Made by a program: the position numbers and the translations under genes
In this document: one piece after another, positions 23,025 through 32,932 of the stretch
How the letters are laid out: every line of letters starts with the position of its first letter
Numbering within the stretch: the stretch's first letter is position 1
From: Gilliamella sp. Choc4-2
Lineage (GTDB): Bacteria; Pseudomonadota; Gammaproteobacteria; Enterobacterales; Orbaceae
Length of the DNA stretch: 64,000 bases
Assembly: GCF_001690355.1 (NCBI RefSeq)
Contig: NZ_LZHG01000033.1
Span: 1 to 64,000, forward strand
Reading direction: 5' to 3'
Notes under the pieces: generated by a model
Told to the model about the DNA's origin: nothing
Database searches by the model: none
The model's input: the letters and a program-made list of their open reading frames with translations, nothing else

Positions 23025-24251
23025 ATGACAACAGCACAAATACAGTTACCTAAAAAATTGATATCTGTGTTTGTAGCCGAAAATGTCAGATATCGCGGCG
23101 CATACGGCGGTCGAGGTAGTGCAAAAACTCGAACGTTTGCATTAATGACGGCTATTAAAGGTTATCAATTTGCAGAGGCAGGGGTAAGCGGTGTAATACT
23201 ATGCGCTCGTGAGTTTATGAACTCATTAGCTGATTCGTCAATGGAAGAGGTCAAGCAGGCTATACGTTCAGTTGATTGGCTTAATGATTACTATGACATT
23301 GGACAAAACTATATCAGAACAAGAAATGGATTAGTTAGCTATGTGTTTTGTGGTTTACGTCATAATCTCGACAGTATTAAATCGAAAGCACGCATATTAC
23401 TATGCTGGGTTGATGAGGCGGAAAATGTATCAGAAATAGCGTGGCGAAAATTAACGCCAACGGTTCGTGAAACTGATTCAGAAATTTGGGTTACATGGAA
23501 CCCTGAAACTGAAGGAAGCCCGACTGATGTAAGATTTAGGAAAACCCCGCCAGATAACGCCATCATCATTGAGATGAATTATAACGATAACCCATTTTTC
23601 CCTGATGTGTTAGAACAGGAGCGATTAAATGACCTAGCCCGATTGGATTATGCGTCCTATGCGTGGATTTGGGAAGGTGCTTATCTAGAAAATTCAGATA
23701 AACAAGTTTTAAGCGGTCGATATGTTGTTGAAGAATTTGATGACAATCTACATAAAAAAGCAGAGCGTTTATTATTTGGTGCAGATTTCGGCTTTGCTAA
23801 TGACCCGAACACATTAATCCGCTCATTTATTTTGAACGATTGTCTGTACATCGAATATGAAGCGTACGGCGTTAATATCGAACTCGACGAAATGCCAGCT
23901 TTTTATGATTCAGTGCCAGAGTCAAGAAGATGGACGATTAAAGCGGACTGTTCAAGACCAGAGACTATCAGTCACATCAAGCGCAAAAGCTTTAATATTT
24001 CAGCCGCAAAAAAATGGCAGGGCAGCGTCGAGGACGGTATCGCATATCTGCGAGGGTTTAAAAAAATTATTATTCATCCCCGATGTAAACACACCGCAAC
24101 TGAGGCGCGGCTATATAGCTATAAAACCGATAGGATGACGGGTGAGGTGCTGCCAATCATTGAGGATAAAAACAATCATTGCTGGGATGCCATCCGATAC
24201 TCATTAGATGGTTACATTAAACATAAATTATCAATTTTGGATGTATTATGA
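23025..24251 (+). CDS. terL: Terminase large subunit (PBSX type)
   Basis: A 408-aa packaging motor. The ATPase half has RGAYGGRGSAKTRTFALMTA (Walker A-like) and ILLCWVDEAENVSEIAW (Walker B). The nuclease half has FGADFGFANDPNTLIR, TIKADCSRPETISHI and DKNNHCWDAIRYSLDGYI, carrying the metal-binding Asp residues. It pumps and cuts DNA at the portal. The stop overlaps the portal gene by 4 bp. Confidence 0.95.
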   Translation: MTTAQIQLPKKLISVFVAENVRYRGAYGGRGSAKTRTFALMTAIKGYQFAEAGVSGVILCAREFMNSLADSSMEEVKQAIRSVDWLNDYYDIGQNYIRTRNGLVSYVFCGLRHNLDSIKSKARILLCWVDEAENVSEIAWRKLTPTVRETDSEIWVTWNPETEGSPTDVRFRKTPPDNAIIIEMNYNDNPFFPDVLEQERLNDLARLDYASYAWIWEGAYLENSDKQVLSGRYVVEEFDDNLHKKAERLLFGADFGFANDPNTLIRSFILNDCLYIEYEAYGVNIELDEMPAFYDSVPESRRWTIKADCSRPETISHIKRKSFNISAAKKWQGSVEDGIAYLRGFKKIIIHPRCKHTATEARLYSYKTDRMTGEVLPIIEDKNNHCWDAIRYSLDGYIKHKLSILDVL

Positions 24252-25519
24252 CACAAGCAAATTATATTACTGATTCAGTAGAGAGCCTGTATACATCGCT
24301 GGGTAATAAAAACGATTCTGTTAGATATTCAAGTAAAAAAATATCTGACCGACAGCTGTTAAATATGTATAGCAGCTCTTGGTTAACTGGTAAATACATC
24401 GATAAAACAGCGGATGATATGCTCAAATTACCAAGGGTTTTTAGTGGTGATTATGATGAAAACCTGTTAAAGCTTGTTATTGAAAAAGAAAATCGATTAA
24501 AGCTAAACGAGATAAAAGAAAAATTTTTGGCGTTTGGCTCATTGCTTGGTGATGCGTTAATTGTCGCCATTACTGATGCTGATGATTTGTCGCAACCGCT
24601 ATCAGATGTCGAGGATATACAGCGCTTTATTGTGTTAACTAAAAATGAGTTTAATCCAGATAGTAATATTGATGATGATTTGAAATCAGCGAATTTCGGT
24701 AAACCAATTTACTACACAATCGGGCAGAATGATAAGGTCCATCATTCACGCTGTCACAGATTGAAACTTGGTAAATCAAAACTGACAGACAGAAATCAAT
24801 TTGGCACATCGGACTTGCAAAACAAATACAATGCGATTCGGTTGTTTGACACAACAATTACATGCATTGGCGATATTATTCAAGATAGTAATGTTGATGT
24901 TTTATTCATTCCTGACTTGATAGCAAAAGTGGCTCAGGGTAAGGAAGATGATATTAGAAAGTTCATCAATTTAATTAGTCATACTAAATCATCAATGAAT
25001 GCTATTGCGTTAGATGCTGGAAACAGCGAGGCGCAGGGGCGATGGGAACAGAAAACAGCAACATACGGCGGATTGTCTGATGTTTTAACTAAACTAATTA
25101 CTGTTACCGCAGGTGCGCTAGATAGACCGATTACCGTGTTATTTGGACTATCTGCGAGCGGATTTTCGACTGGTGAAGAAGACTTAGAATCATACCACGG
25201 TACAATCAATGCACTACAAGAAAGCCGATTGCGACCTGCTCAAGAATTTATCGATAAATTCATTCTCGATAAAATGATGCCAAATCATGGACTAACGTTT
25301 GAATATCCGTCAATCAAAGTTGTCAATGAAGACAAGGAAGCCGCCAGATTTGGTCAATTTGCTAGCGCTTTTTCTGCTTTGGTTACTGCTAATATTATTC
25401 CTGATAAAGTGGCACAAACCGAGTTAATCGCGCGCAAACTGCTAATTAACACTACGGAAGAGGATTTGAAAGATGGAGATTTATTCTCTACTGAAGAATT
25501 CGCTATCGGGTCGCGATAG
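24248..25519 (+). CDS. Portal protein (DUF1073)
   Basis: A 423-aa protein of the DUF1073 portal family: MYSSSWLTGKYIDKTADDML, FGSLLGDALIVAI, HHSRCHRLKLG and LFGLSASGFSTGEEDLESYH. It would form the dodecameric ring where DNA enters the head. It overlaps the next gene by 47 bp. Confidence 0.88.
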   Translation: MTQANYITDSVESLYTSLGNKNDSVRYSSKKISDRQLLNMYSSSWLTGKYIDKTADDMLKLPRVFSGDYDENLLKLVIEKENRLKLNEIKEKFLAFGSLLGDALIVAITDADDLSQPLSDVEDIQRFIVLTKNEFNPDSNIDDDLKSANFGKPIYYTIGQNDKVHHSRCHRLKLGKSKLTDRNQFGTSDLQNKYNAIRLFDTTITCIGDIIQDSNVDVLFIPDLIAKVAQGKEDDIRKFINLISHTKSSMNAIALDAGNSEAQGRWEQKTATYGGLSDVLTKLITVTAGALDRPITVLFGLSASGFSTGEEDLESYHGTINALQESRLRPAQEFIDKFILDKMMPNHGLTFEYPSIKVVNEDKEAARFGQFASAFSALVTANIIPDKVAQTELIARKLLINTTEEDLKDGDLFSTEEFAIGSR

Positions 25520-26312
25520 GTTTTTACCACCAACAACGCCCAGTAAAAGAGCTGAGGTTTATTATCGCGATGCGCTAGCCGATTTTATTCGAGCGATGAT
25601 AAACCGAATTACCGATGCGCTGAGTAAAAAGAACCTGGTTGACGCTGTCGCAATTAGTGATGATGATTACATTAACTCTTTAATCGAAGTGCTGGCGTCA
25701 ATTGCTGGCGAGCACATCGAAGAAAGAGCTAAATTATTGGCCACTCGATTTGTGAGTAAAGTTCACTATCAGAACAAGACACAATTTACTCGTAACTTTA
25801 AAAATGCGTTTGATGTTGACCTTTCAAGTATTGTTGAAAAAGAAATTTTGGGCGATACGTTAGCAGTAGCTATTCAGCAAAATGTCGAGCTAATAACATC
25901 AATCAAAAACGACTTTATCAATGACATTGGTTCAAATGTTTTCACAAACTACAAAAAAGGTTTTAGACACGGCGAGCTAATTAATGAAATTCGTGCCAGA
26001 GGCAATGTCTCGTACTCTCGTGCAAAACTCATTGCAAGAGACCAAACAGCTAAAATCAACGCAGATTTCGAAGAAGAGCGTAATAAAAAGCTAGGTTTTG
26101 ATGTCTACAAGTGGAAAGGCGCAGGCGACGCACGGGAACGTGAATCGCATTTAGTTTTAAATAACATGTTATGCAAGTATTCAGACCCAACAGTCTATTC
26201 AGATGATGAGGGTAAAACATGGAAAAAGCGTAAGTCAATTGGTGGGTATATCGGCAAATGTGGCGAAGACTTTCAGTGCCGATGTTTAGCTATTCCGTAT
26301 ATTAAATTCTAA
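25473..26312 (+). CDS. Minor head protein, Mu gpF-like
   Basis: A 279-aa protein. The C-terminal half is the gpF/SPP1-gp7 domain (SRAKLIARDQTAKINADFEE, WKGAGDARERESHLVLNNML, GKCGEDFQCRCLAIPYI). It is needed for head assembly and binds near the portal. ATG at 25473 has GAGGA upstream and lies within the portal gene. Confidence 0.85.
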   Translation: MEIYSLLKNSLSGRDRFLPPTTPSKRAEVYYRDALADFIRAMINRITDALSKKNLVDAVAISDDDYINSLIEVLASIAGEHIEERAKLLATRFVSKVHYQNKTQFTRNFKNAFDVDLSSIVEKEILGDTLAVAIQQNVELITSIKNDFINDIGSNVFTNYKKGFRHGELINEIRARGNVSYSRAKLIARDQTAKINADFEEERNKKLGFDVYKWKGAGDARERESHLVLNNMLCKYSDPTVYSDDEGKTWKKRKSIGGYIGKCGEDFQCRCLAIPYIKF

Positions 26313-26373
26313 TCAAAATTAATCATTCAATGCTCTAACTGAGTAGGATTATTTACGTCTAAAAGAGGGCTTT

Positions 26374-27513
26374 ATGGCTTGGGAAATAACACCGCAGGGC
26401 TACCTAAAAACAACCGCAAGAATTACAAAAGGTAGTGTTTTGCAGTACTACGGGCATGAAATTGGATTAACTGATAGCAGAGCCAATAGGCTTGTTGATG
26501 TTAACAGAACAATTGATGAACTCAGCAAACCTGAGACGCTTAAATCAATTGACGGTATGCCGATCACAATTACACACCCAGACAAAAAATCGGTTGATGC
26601 TACTGACTGGAAAAATAAAACAGTTGGTCATGTTCAAAATCCAAGAGCAGAGGGTAATTACATTGTATGCGATGCGTATATTCAAGATGCGTCAGCAATT
26701 GAGTTACTCAAAAACAAGGATATTCGTGAATTATCTGTTGGTTATGAACCTGCTGATATTCAAGAGGTTAGCGGTAAGTTTTATCACAAAAATATCAAGG
26801 TCAATCATGTCGCTATCGTTGCCGAAGGTCGCGCTGGCTCAGATTGCAGATTAAACGATAGTAAACCAAAAATAGGAGCAAATTTAATGCCTAATAAAAA
26901 TAAATTACTCGCATTAATCAATTCGTTTCGTAAACGTCTAAATGATGCGGAAGGGGAGTTGTCAAAAGAGGAGATTAATAAAATGATTGATGAACTCACA
27001 AAGCAATTGGAAGAAGTTCAAGGTAAAGAAGATGAGGAATCAAAAGCTAAAGCTGATGAACTTCAAAAACAAATCGATGAGCTAAAAGCAAAACTTGAAG
27101 CTTTGAACGATGAAGAACCAACAACAGGCGAAGGCGACAAGGACGCCCGAATTACTGCTTTAACAGCAGAGCTTGAACAGGTTAAGAAAGAGCGTGATGA
27201 ACTAAAAGCGCGTGTTGAAGAACTAGAAGCAGAAAAAGACAAGGACAGTGTGATGAATGATGCTAAAGCACGATTTCCAAAAGCCAAGTTAAATGATGCT
27301 AAAAGTGGGCGTGATGTTCGTGTTGGTGTGTTAGTTGATCACGGCATTTACACAAAAGAGCAAGCGGCAAAATTAACTGATACAGAAATTAGAGCCGCTT
27401 ATGCAGGTTTAGCAGCTACCAGCGCAAAGAAAAACAAGGTCGTTTCAAGTTTGCTTAATGACAGCAAAGAAGCACCTGCAAAATCAGCAAGCAAACGATT
27501 AGGAGGCAAATAA
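26374..27513 (+). CDS. DUF2213 prohead protease with C-terminal scaffold
   Basis: A 379-aa protein. Residues 1-165 match DUF2213 proteases (GMPITITHPDKKSVDA, GHVQNPRAEGNYIVCDAYIQ, IRELSVGYEPADIQEV, VNHVAIVAEGRAGSDCRLND). Residues 185-300 are a Glu/Lys-rich coiled coil, the likely scaffold. Such fused protease-scaffolds digest themselves during head maturation. Confidence 0.85.
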   Translation: MAWEITPQGYLKTTARITKGSVLQYYGHEIGLTDSRANRLVDVNRTIDELSKPETLKSIDGMPITITHPDKKSVDATDWKNKTVGHVQNPRAEGNYIVCDAYIQDASAIELLKNKDIRELSVGYEPADIQEVSGKFYHKNIKVNHVAIVAEGRAGSDCRLNDSKPKIGANLMPNKNKLLALINSFRKRLNDAEGELSKEEINKMIDELTKQLEEVQGKEDEESKAKADELQKQIDELKAKLEALNDEEPTTGEGDKDARITALTAELEQVKKERDELKARVEELEAEKDKDSVMNDAKARFPKAKLNDAKSGRDVRVGVLVDHGIYTKEQAAKLTDTEIRAAYAGLAATSAKKNKVVSSLLNDSKEAPAKSASKRLGGK

Positions 27514-27514
27514 T

Positions 27515-28015
27515 ATGGGTTACAGTTTTACAAGTTGGGATTCAGAACAGGGGACAATGCAACCCGGTTCTATTTACCGTGTATCTAGCTCGGACAGTAA
27601 AGTCTGGGGCGAAGAAAATTTAACGGGTAAAGATTTATTGTGCGGTACATTCGTGGCAGTAAATGCTGAGGGTGGTATCAAGGCAATCGGTTCGACTGAT
27701 GATTTAATTCACGGGATTGTCGTCCGAGATATTTACGGTGACAAACATCCGAATAATCGCCAGATCAATATTGGACACTTTTCTCACGGTGATTCAGTTG
27801 TTGCGCTAGCAGTAAATGATATCGAGTTAAAACGTGGTGAGCGTGTTTATATCGTGCCTACAGGTGACGATGCAGGAAAAATTACAAATGTTGCCGCAGG
27901 TAATATTGATTTAGGTTATTGGGTTGAACGTGTCAGCAATGGTAATCACTGCGCAGCAATTACATTAGGTTATGCGCAATCGGTTAAGGTTGCAACAAGA
28001 GGAGCTAAAGCATAA
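27515..28015 (+). CDS. Head decoration / cement protein
   Basis: A 166-aa beta-rich protein (ITNVAAGNIDLGYWVERVSN, GNHCAAITLGYAQSVKV) directly between the protease and the capsid genes, the standard place of structural cement proteins in DUF2184-capsid phages. No enzymatic motif. The last base overlaps the capsid start. Confidence 0.7.
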   Translation: MGYSFTSWDSEQGTMQPGSIYRVSSSDSKVWGEENLTGKDLLCGTFVAVNAEGGIKAIGSTDDLIHGIVVRDIYGDKHPNNRQINIGHFSHGDSVVALAVNDIELKRGERVYIVPTGDDAGKITNVAAGNIDLGYWVERVSNGNHCAAITLGYAQSVKVATRGAKA

Positions 28016-28971
28016 TGGCATATGAAAATGTAGATTATAGTGACGTTATCACAGAACAACTGTTAGAGCGTGATAAACAGTTACAAGAAAAAGAACTACC
28101 AGAAATCAATATCGGTCAAGCTGTACCCGTTACCGAGGGACTGGACTTTGCAATCGAAGAATGGGAGTACGGTGTTACTGAAGTTCGTGGGTCTGTTAAA
28201 AACGGCGTGATTGGTATTAAAACCACATCACTTGAAACAATTGACAGCACCATTGAGGCGAAAAAATCACCAGTAGTTCAATGGGCTAAAGGTCTTGTGT
28301 ACACTCAACAAGAAATTGAGAAAGCACAAAAATTAGGTATTAATTTACCTGCCAAAAAGCAAAGCGATTTGTACGCTAATGCCGTGGCGACAATTCAATA
28401 TGCTGGATATGTTGGTCACGAACAAAAAACAGGGCAAGAGGGTTTATTAACTGGCTTACAGGTTGACGTGCATAATGACACGTCAGGCAAAACATTAGCC
28501 GATATGTCATCTGAGGAATTTGTTAAAATGATTCTCAGCGCATACGATAAAGTGTGGTCACGCTCAAACTACACAATCCAACCAACACATATAGCGATGG
28601 ACGCTGCCGATTTTATGACAGCTATGCAAAAGTTCGATCCGAACCCTCAAATTGTAGGTACTGATTTACTACCAATTGCGGCAATGGATCGCGTAATGGC
28701 TGCGTTACGTAAAGCATCACAAAATGAGAGCTTTAATATCAACTTCGTTAAAGTGCCCGCTCAATATGCTAAACAGATAAATAAAAATAAATCTCGATTA
28801 GCTATTTATTCTCATGACGAAGACTATCTTGAAATGAAAGTACACATGCCAGAAATCTTAGAAGTGATGAGAAAGGATTTACTCTCATATCAAAGCGGCT
28901 ATCGTTCGGCGTTCACCGGTGTGATGTGGAAGGAGCCTAGATCTGCGCAGTATGTAGATTATAAATCCTAA
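28015..28971 (+). CDS. Major capsid protein (DUF2184)
   Basis: A 318-aa protein: VPVTEGLDFAIEEWEYGVTE, ARGS-free N-arm, VVQWAKGLVYTQQEIEKAQK, QPTHIAMDAADFMTAM and FTGVMWKEPRSAQYVDYKS. This is the DUF2184 type of HK97-fold capsid protein. It should be the most abundant virion protein. Confidence 0.88.
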   Translation: MAYENVDYSDVITEQLLERDKQLQEKELPEINIGQAVPVTEGLDFAIEEWEYGVTEVRGSVKNGVIGIKTTSLETIDSTIEAKKSPVVQWAKGLVYTQQEIEKAQKLGINLPAKKQSDLYANAVATIQYAGYVGHEQKTGQEGLLTGLQVDVHNDTSGKTLADMSSEEFVKMILSAYDKVWSRSNYTIQPTHIAMDAADFMTAMQKFDPNPQIVGTDLLPIAAMDRVMAALRKASQNESFNINFVKVPAQYAKQINKNKSRLAIYSHDEDYLEMKVHMPEILEVMRKDLLSYQSGYRSAFTGVMWKEPRSAQYVDYKS

Positions 28972-28986
28972 AAATAAGGGGTATTT

Positions 28987-29364
28987 ATGAACTTTCGCAA
29001 TGAATACCCCGAATTTTCAAAAGTCGATGATAGTACAATCAAGCATTTTTTAGAAAGCGGCGCGCTTGTAGTGAATGAAAAAGTATGGGGTGAGCTATAC
29101 GACCTTGGCTTGTTTGCTTACACGGCACACAGATTAGCTATCAAGGGCTTTTTAAATCGGGATTTAGACGATAACGTTATTTTTAACAATGGCGAAAACT
29201 TTAAATCAGTATCGAGCAAGTCCGCAGACGGTTTATCAATCGGTTACACATCGCAAAACACATCATCAGGCAATCCCAGCGACTACGACTTAACCTCAAC
29301 TTCATACGGTCAAGAATATCTACGCTTGCGTCGTTTAATAACTCCAATCGGAGTTATCGGATGA
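28987..29364 (+). CDS. Head-tail connector (DUF4054-like)
   Basis: A 125-aa protein: FRNEYPEFSKVDDSTIKHFL, LFAYTAHRLAIKGFL, STSYGQEYLRLRRLITPIGV. This is the DUF4054 neck protein that attaches under the portal. Confidence 0.8.
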   Translation: MNFRNEYPEFSKVDDSTIKHFLESGALVVNEKVWGELYDLGLFAYTAHRLAIKGFLNRDLDDNVIFNNGENFKSVSSKSADGLSIGYTSQNTSSGNPSDYDLTSTSYGQEYLRLRRLITPIGVIG

Positions 29365-29828
29365 GTGAATTAGAAATCGTAAAACAACTAAAAGAAGTTA
29401 TGAAGCGAGCTGAGCGACTAAACCGTATTCAATTAGTTGTCGGTATTCCGAGTAATGAAAACTCACGAAAAGGATCGACTGGTATAACCAATGCTGAGCT
29501 CGGTGTTATTCATGAATTCGGAGCGCCAGAAAAAGGTATTCCAGAACGTTCTTTTATGCGGTCCACAGCGTCAGAAGAAGCTGAAAACGTGGGAAGGCTT
29601 GGTAAATCTCGTGTTGCTGAGTTTTTAAAAGGTAAAAAATCTGCGCACGACGCTTTAGCTGAAGTGGGTGCTTATTTGCAAGGTAAAATCGTTGAGAAAA
29701 TAACTGATGGCGATTTTGTGGTAAATAAAGAAGAAACAGCAAAGCGCAAGAAATCAAGCAAACCGCTTATAGACACGGGACAACTTCGAGCATCAATAAC
29801 TTATGAGATAAGGGAAAATGAAACGTGA
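29361..29828 (+). CDS. HK97 gp10-like neck/tail completion protein
   Basis: A 155-aa protein with LNRIQLVVGIPSNENSRKGS, AELGVIHEFGAPEKGIPERS, FMRST and PLIDTGQLRASITYEI, the gp10-like pattern. It overlaps its neighbours by a few bases in the neck cluster. Confidence 0.85.
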   Translation: MSELEIVKQLKEVMKRAERLNRIQLVVGIPSNENSRKGSTGITNAELGVIHEFGAPEKGIPERSFMRSTASEEAENVGRLGKSRVAEFLKGKKSAHDALAEVGAYLQGKIVEKITDGDFVVNKEETAKRKKSSKPLIDTGQLRASITYEIRENET

Positions 29829-30144
29829 ATTAATATCGCATTTTTTAAGAGATCCGTTTTTTGCTACTAAAGTTAATTTTGAATCGGCGGGTGATATTAT
29901 CTGCATAATTCAACCTGCTAGCAATGATGATTTGCAAATATTGCCCGAGGGAGATAGATACAACCCTACAGTTCGTATTTTTTCGCGTACACGGCTAACT
30001 AACGGAATGTTATTTCAACATCATAATATGCGATTCCGCATTATTTCAGAATCAATATGGAGTGATTATGGCTATTACGACTGTCTCGCGACTCGATATG
30101 ATGGAAGTCAGGCGCACGATAGCGGAGGTTTTGACGTTACCTGA
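29818..30144 (+). CDS. Head completion / stopper protein
   Basis: A 108-aa beta-rich protein (DDLQILPEGDRYNPTVRIFS, GMLFQHHNMRFRIISESIWS, DYGYYDCLATRY). It lies between gp10-like and tail-terminator genes, where stoppers are found. No finer assignment. Confidence 0.65.
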   Translation: MKRELISHFLRDPFFATKVNFESAGDIICIIQPASNDDLQILPEGDRYNPTVRIFSRTRLTNGMLFQHHNMRFRIISESIWSDYGYYDCLATRYDGSQAHDSGGFDVT

Positions 30145-30562
30145 GGAGCTAGTATTTGATGCTAACAATATGCAGGATGTTTCAAATCTAGATAAATTTA
30201 TCACGGTACTAAATGCGTATCAGTCAGATATTGGTACTGAGGTTAAATTTAATGGTACAGATGAAGAGGAGATAGCGTCAACTCTCAGAGAGGTTACTAT
30301 CTCAATCAATGCTTACGGTAACAATTCGTACGATATGCTGTGTAAACTCACTGAATCAATGCGATTAACAGCGGTTTGGCAGCGATTGAGACGCTTAGGT
30401 ATGGGGTATCTAAAATGCTCACAAATTCGAAGTCTGCCGACAGCTATCGCAGGCGGTAAAGAGCAGCGTGCGCAGGTCGATCTTACATTTTCAATTAATC
30501 CAATCGTCAAGGCTCAAGTAGACCGTGGCGATACAGTAAAATTTAATTTAGAGAAGGGGTAA
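30068..30562 (+). CDS. Tail terminator-like protein
   Basis: The preferred ATG at 30068 has GGAG in front; a GTG six bases earlier is also possible. A 164-aa product with RLDMMEVRRTIAEVLTLPEE, SINAYGNNSYDMLCKLTESM and AQVDLTFSINPIVKAQ, the pattern of LIC12616-like neck proteins that cap the tail tube. It overlaps the stopper gene by 77 bp and precedes the sheath gene. Confidence 0.7.
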   Translation: MAITTVSRLDMMEVRRTIAEVLTLPEELVFDANNMQDVSNLDKFITVLNAYQSDIGTEVKFNGTDEEEIASTLREVTISINAYGNNSYDMLCKLTESMRLTAVWQRLRRLGMGYLKCSQIRSLPTAIAGGKEQRAQVDLTFSINPIVKAQVDRGDTVKFNLEKG

Positions 30563-30564
30563 TA

Positions 30565-32076
30565 ATGAGTTTACCAATTAGTCAAATTGTAGATGTTACT
30601 CTACAACAATCACCGAGAGGTGCACAAAAACGTGATTTGAGTGTTGTTGCTATTTTCACAAGTGAGATGTGCGATGAATTTACAAATCCAGATAATCGTT
30701 ATGTCGTTGTTTCGGATGTTAACAGTGTAGCGTCATTGTTTGGCACTAATTCAGATGCTTACCGTGCGGCTTCTGCGTTATTTTCAGCACGACCAAAACC
30801 AAAAACCGCGTTAATTGCTAGATATATGAAAGAAAATTTCACATCATCAGCGATTGGTTCAAAAATTAACGGTTCAGCGTTGGCAGTTTCATATGTTCAA
30901 TTTAAAAATATCATCGACGGTTATTTGTCATTTTATTTCGGTGATACAAAAATCGATATTAAAGAGCTGGATTTTTCATCTGTTTCAAGTATGCAAGATG
31001 TAGCAAATGTCGTTAATGCAAAACTAAATGATCTTGATGTTAAGTTTATTTATGACGCTGTAGGTAGTCGATTCATCTTATCAGCAAATACCGAGGGTAA
31101 AGGTGCTAATTTTGGTTATGTATTTGATGCGCAATTAGATGGTACTTATGTCGGTAGCATGACTAATCTGATTGATGGAAGAGGTACACTAATTAACGGT
31201 GAAGATGCAATCACCTACAATAAAGAAACACCTGCTGAGGCATTGAGCAAGTTACAAAATCAATACCAAAATTGGTACGGCGTTTATTTTGCTAATACGA
31301 TCACTGATGCTGAATTAGTTGAGGCTCATGATTGGGTAGTAGCTCAGGGCGTTGAAAATGCAAAAGTTATGGCGTACACAGAAACCAGACCAGCTAACAT
31401 TGAATATACTGATAACAACGTGCTTAAAACGCTATCAAAACGCAATAGCGGTCGTTTGATGGTTCAGTATAACAATAAGGGTAACACTCATGCCGCGGCT
31501 GAATTAATCGGTATTGCTTTGACAACGGTTTGGACAGGTGTAAACACGGCTAAAACGGTTAAATTTAAGCAAGAAGTTAGTGTCACATCAGACGATAAAA
31601 TCACTATTAACGAAGCAACAAAATGCCGACGCCTAGGCATAAATTTTTACACTGATTACGCGGGTGTAAACATGTTGGCTGAAGGGGTAATGCTTGGTGG
31701 AACGTTTATTGATGAAACGACAGGCTTAGATGCTTTCATTAATGCAGTGCAGGTTCAAGCTTTCAATACATTACAAGGTCAACCTACAAAAATCCCACAA
31801 ACAGACCGCGGTCAGCAAATTTTAATCAGTTCGATCAAGGTGGTTGGCGAGCAATTTATCAATAACGGCTTCTTAGGGCTAGGCAAATGGACACTGGGCG
31901 ACCTGGGCGAACTATCGTACGGCGACCAAATCAATGGTTATTATTTCTATTCTGATTCGTTCGACATGCAAGATACAGCAGATAGAGAAGCTCGCAAGAT
32001 GATGCCTATTAACTGTGCTCTTAAACTTGCTGGCGCAGGTCATAGCGTCGATATTATTGTTCAATTCAATCGATAG
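30565..32076 (+). CDS. Tail sheath protein (DUF3383)
   Basis: A 503-aa protein of the DUF3383 family: QIVDVTLQQSPRGAQKRDLS, YRAASALFSARPKPKTALIA, WYGVYFANTITDAELVEAHD and NCALKLAGAGHSVDIIVQFN. It forms the contractile outer tube and identifies the phage as a myovirus. Confidence 0.93.
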   Translation: MSLPISQIVDVTLQQSPRGAQKRDLSVVAIFTSEMCDEFTNPDNRYVVVSDVNSVASLFGTNSDAYRAASALFSARPKPKTALIARYMKENFTSSAIGSKINGSALAVSYVQFKNIIDGYLSFYFGDTKIDIKELDFSSVSSMQDVANVVNAKLNDLDVKFIYDAVGSRFILSANTEGKGANFGYVFDAQLDGTYVGSMTNLIDGRGTLINGEDAITYNKETPAEALSKLQNQYQNWYGVYFANTITDAELVEAHDWVVAQGVENAKVMAYTETRPANIEYTDNNVLKTLSKRNSGRLMVQYNNKGNTHAAAELIGIALTTVWTGVNTAKTVKFKQEVSVTSDDKITINEATKCRRLGINFYTDYAGVNMLAEGVMLGGTFIDETTGLDAFINAVQVQAFNTLQGQPTKIPQTDRGQQILISSIKVVGEQFINNGFLGLGKWTLGDLGELSYGDQINGYYFYSDSFDMQDTADREARKMMPINCALKLAGAGHSVDIIVQFNR

Positions 32077-32084
32077 AGGTTTAT

Positions 32085-32516
32085 ATGTCTAAATCATTTT
32101 CTTTAGAAGACGCCGTTTTGACTATCGACGGCACTGAAATTACGGGCTACGAAAATGCGCAGGATGCTATCAGTATCGCACCGATCGGCGATGACGGCGA
32201 TATCACATACGGCATTAACGGTAAAGGTGTTTTTGTTCATTCATGCAATCGTGGCGCAACTGTTACTATTAAAACGTTACAGCATTCTGAGACTAACCAG
32301 AAATTAAATCAGTTACGTAATGCTCAAATTAATAACCCGACTACAGCGACGGGTAAATTAATTACTTATAAGGATTTACGCAACGGTGATGAGTTTTTGC
32401 TAACAGGTTGTTGGTTTACAACACCACCAACGCACGCACGGGGAACAGCGCACAACGGCGTAACGTGGACATTTAAAGCAACTAAAGCAGAATTTGATAT
32501 TAAGGGAGGTTTATAA
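32085..32516 (+). CDS. Tail tube protein (DUF3277)
   Basis: A 143-aa protein of the DUF3277 family: FSLEDAVLTIDGTEITGYEN, GDITYGINGKGVFVHSCNRG, TVTIKTLQHSETNQKLNQLR. It builds the inner tail tube. The last base overlaps the chaperone start. Confidence 0.9.
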   Translation: MSKSFSLEDAVLTIDGTEITGYENAQDAISIAPIGDDGDITYGINGKGVFVHSCNRGATVTIKTLQHSETNQKLNQLRNAQINNPTTATGKLITYKDLRNGDEFLLTGCWFTTPPTHARGTAHNGVTWTFKATKAEFDIKGGL

Positions 32517-32932
32517 TGCAAAGCACGGATTTTACTATTGATGATGTAGTTTATACATTCACACAAGCAGATTTTTTCAAATCAAATAAATACCTAAAAA
32601 AATTAACAGCTCTACTTCAGGGCTGTTTTTCATTTGATGGAAATAAATCAGGTTTTGACATTGGTCAACTAGCATCAAATATCGGCTCTGAACAGTTTAC
32701 TGAAATAGAAAAATTCATTCTTGATTATGTCACTGCGGTAGATGAAAACGGTAAAAAAGTACTGTTTCAAAAACCACAAGAGGCAGGGGAATTTTTTAAC
32801 ACGCACAGAAGTCATTACTATCAAGTAATTATCGAGGGTTTGAAATTTCATTTTTTGGGTTTTTTACCAGGTGGCATATTGTCCAATCTAAGTACGCTCA
32901 GCTTGGAGGAGATAACTCAGAAAGCGATGTAG
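32516..32932 (+). CDS. Tail assembly chaperone, short form
   Basis: A 138-aa protein between tube and tape-measure genes. It contains YTFTQADFFKSNKYLKKLTA and YQVIIEGLKFHFLGFLPGGI. In tailed phages this gene makes a short form and, by -1 frameshifting near its end, a longer form that binds the tape measure. A canonical slippery site lies at 32857-32863. Confidence 0.8.
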   Translation: MQSTDFTIDDVVYTFTQADFFKSNKYLKKLTALLQGCFSFDGNKSGFDIGQLASNIGSEQFTEIEKFILDYVTAVDENGKKVLFQKPQEAGEFFNTHRSHYYQVIIEGLKFHFLGFLPGGILSNLSTLSLEEITQKAM